Source: Achromobacter sp. MYb9
GTDB taxonomy: Bacteria > Pseudomonadota > Gammaproteobacteria > Burkholderiales > Burkholderiaceae_B
NCBI RefSeq assembly: GCF_002975275.1
Contig: NZ_PCOQ01000018.1
Coordinates: forward strand, 1-64,000
Length of the DNA: 64,000 nucleotides
Direction of reading: 5' to 3'
Made by a program: the position numbers and the translations under genes. Within the stretch, counting starts at the first letter, position 1. Each line of letters opens with the position of its first letter. Below are positions 62,426-64,000 of the stretch, one piece after another. The notes under the pieces are model-generated. The model had not been told where the DNA came from. It searched no databases and worked only from the letters and a program-made list of their open reading frames with translations.

Positions 62426-64000
62426 ATGTCCACGCAAGCTCTCTCGAACCCGGGCCGCAACCGCCTGCGACTGCCCTGGCTTGCCGTCCTGCTGCAGGCC
62501 GGCATCTCGACGCTGTACGTGTTTGGCCGGCCGGCCTTTGCGCAATCGGAGCCGCTGTCGTATGTGAGCCGGGGCGCGGACGGCACGTGTTGCTCTAGCG
62601 GTGATTACCCGGACAACGGCCACGACGGCCAGTGGGCGCCGTCGGACTTCGTCCACCAGGACAGCCAGCAACACATCAACGCGACCGCGCCCGGCCAAAC
62701 CGGCATCGTCATCGACGTCAGTGGCGGCCGGGGCGGCGACGGCCGGGACGCGAACCCCAACCACTGGGGCGGCAACGGCGGAGGCGGGCGGATCATCGAT
62801 TACACCCTGACGAGCAGCTCGGTCACCGCCACCGGCCGCGGCATCGACCTTTACTCGGCGGGAGGCAGCGGCGGCCTGTGGGGCAACGCCAACGGGCCCA
62901 ATGGCGGCTACGGCATCGGCGGCGACGGACACCGCGCCGGCGTCACACTGAACGCCGTCACCGTTACGGGCAGCGGCTTTGGCGTTGCGGTTCAATCGTG
63001 GGGCGGCGGGGGATCGGACAGCGGAATCGTCGGCGGGTTCGGCGGCGCGGACAACGCCGGGCACGGGGGCAGCGCCGGCGAGGCGTACGTGACCTTGCAG
63101 GGCCGCACATCGATCACCGCACGCGGCCCAGGGCCGGGCGACGTCAGCGCGGCGGTCGGCTTGATTTCGTCGGGCGGTAGCGGCGGCGCCGCCCAGCACA
63201 CCGGCGACTTCGGCGGGCACGCGGACGCCGGCCGGGGCGGCGACGCGTCGACCGTCACCTTCGTGTCGTCAGCCGGTTCGTCCGTCACCGGCCAAGGCGA
63301 TGGCGTGCATGGCGTCGTCGCCCGTTCCCTGGCCGGCAGCGCGTCGACCGGCAACGGCACCGACACGAAGGCCGCGGCGGGCGGCAACGCGGGGCAGGTC
63401 AGCATCACGAACGGCGGCATGATCACCACGACCGGCAACCGTGCCATCGGCGTCTACGCGCTGACGCAAGGCGGCGATGGCGGCAATGGCGGCAATGGTT
63501 CGTGGTCCGACGGGCACAACGGCGGCCCGGGCGGCTCGCCCGGCGCCATCAGCATCACCAATACCGGCCAGATCACGGCAGGCGCGGTTGGCACCGTGGG
63601 CGCCAAAGGTATCGTGGCCAGCGTGCTGGGCGGCGAAGGCGGCCCCGGCGGCGCGAACGGCGCGTTCGGGCAAGGCGGTGATGGCGGCGCGGGCGCCGTC
63701 GCAGGCCAGGCGATCACCATCGCCAACACGGGAAGCATCAGCACCTTCGGCAATGACGCCGCGGCCGTCGTCGCCAACAGCGCGGGCGGCGGCGGCGGCA
63801 TCGCGTCGTCCAGCAACGGAATCATCGGGGTGGGGGGTGGCCATGGCGGAACGGGCGGCTCGGGCGGCGGCGTGGCCATGAGCCACGCCGGCAGCATCGA
63901 CACCTCGGGCGACAACAGCGCGGCCGTCATCCTGCAGAGCATCGGTGGCGGCGGCGGCATGGGCGGTGACGCCAACGCCACAGGGGTCATTGCGGCCATT
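62426..64000 (+). CDS. Glycine-rich secreted autotransporter/adhesin-type protein, 3' end outside the window
   Basis: The frame is open from ATG 62426 through the last base (525 codons), so the protein is cut by the window edge. The N-terminus has a long signal peptide (LPWLAVLLQAGISTLYVFGRPAFA, cleavage before QSEP). The rest is dominated by repeated beta-strand units of the form I-T-x-x-G-x-I-x-T-x-G-x-x-A-x-G-I separated by GGxGGxGG turns, ending near the edge with LQSIGGGGGMGGDA. This is the passenger pattern of large proteobacterial autotransporters with an outer-membrane barrel at the C-terminus; the barrel would be beyond the window. A CC pair (GTCCSSGD) sits near residue 52. No clear ribosome binding site; start chosen by the signal peptide. 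Confidence 0.82.
   Translation, partial: MSTQALSNPGRNRLRLPWLAVLLQAGISTLYVFGRPAFAQSEPLSYVSRGADGTCCSSGDYPDNGHDGQWAPSDFVHQDSQQHINATAPGQTGIVIDVSGGRGGDGRDANPNHWGGNGGGGRIIDYTLTSSSVTATGRGIDLYSAGGSGGLWGNANGPNGGYGIGGDGHRAGVTLNAVTVTGSGFGVAVQSWGGGGSDSGIVGGFGGADNAGHGGSAGEAYVTLQGRTSITARGPGPGDVSAAVGLISSGGSGGAAQHTGDFGGHADAGRGGDASTVTFVSSAGSSVTGQGDGVHGVVARSLAGSASTGNGTDTKAAAGGNAGQVSITNGGMITTTGNRAIGVYALTQGGDGGNGGNGSWSDGHNGGPGGSPGAISITNTGQITAGAVGTVGAKGIVASVLGGEGGPGGANGAFGQGGDGGAGAVAGQAITIANTGSISTFGNDAAAVVANSAGGGGGIASSSNGIIGVGGGHGGTGGSGGGVAMSHAGSIDTSGDNSAAVILQSIGGGGGMGGDANATGVIAAI

Noticed and set aside
62700..64000. Regular GGC-rich repeats at the right end as a CRISPR array or noncoding repeat
   Set aside because: The repeats are degenerate, keep one open frame for 525 codons and encode a Gly-rich beta-repeat protein behind a signal peptide.

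Overview
The window is a GC-rich chromosomal segment with dense, mostly short-spaced genes. Its content points to a Burkholderiales bacterium, most likely Alcaligenaceae (Achromobacter/Bordetella type): a Bug-family (TctC) solute-binding protein, many LysR regulators, a complete-looking hut locus and a Gcr-type 'site-specific recombinase' membrane protein. The assignment is an inference from gene families, not from a marker gene. I see no rRNA, tRNA, CRISPR array, prophage or insertion sequence.

Layout. 1-3.8 kb: MFS exporter and Gcr-family protein. 3.8-7.8 kb: a leftward set (Bug solute-binding protein, M20 amidohydrolase, phosphoribosyltransferase) with a divergent LysR regulator. 7.9-11.1 kb: DHA2 efflux transporter and a chemoreceptor. 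11.1-21.2 kb: histidine utilisation, read leftward as hutC-hutD, a terminator, then hutU, an NCS1 permease, hutH, an APC permease, hutI and a carbon-nitrogen hydrolase; HutC-type operators lie before both units. 21.3-22.8 kb: formaldehyde sensor frmR and frmA, closed by a strong terminator. 22.9-25.5 kb: a 5'-nucleotidase lipoprotein, then a small membrane protein whose promoter and ribosome binding site sit in a 22-bp perfect inverted repeat. 25.5-27.7 kb: an LPS-type pair (WaaZ-like Kdo transferase and a glycosyltransferase). 28.1-29.2 kb: a GTPase.

29.3-41.6 kb is a two-armed catabolic locus. The leftward arm has RidA, an FAD amine/amino-acid oxidase, an aldehyde dehydrogenase, a double-ATPase ABC protein and a NylB-like serine hydrolase. 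The rightward arm has a second FAD oxidase, a peptide-type solute-binding protein, two permeases and a LysR regulator. Together these could import an amide or peptide, cleave it, oxidise the amine and then the aldehyde. 41.8-43.6 kb: a DUF1059 protein and an EAL phosphodiesterase. 43.7-47.5 kb: ornithine cyclodeaminase, Lrp regulator, an N-carbamoyl-D-amino acid hydrolase-like enzyme and a second cyclodeaminase-family protein. 47.6-49.8 kb: a LysR/MFS divergent pair. 49.8-56.4 kb: a tightly overlapping operon (type I solute-binding protein, zinc alcohol dehydrogenase, aldehyde dehydrogenase) divergent from a 910-residue MalT-like LuxR regulator. 56.5-62.2 kb: a DUF4261 protein, a LysR/dkgB pair, a spermidine synthase-like protein and a PhoD-type phosphodiesterase. 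From 62.4 kb to the edge runs the start of a very glycine-rich secreted protein of autotransporter type, cut by the window end.

Most start codons were chosen from Shine-Dalgarno spacing, and three genes (hutU, the ornithine cyclodeaminase and the small membrane protein at 24984) appear to use TTG. Functional calls rest on motifs and remembered family sequences; no database search was run.
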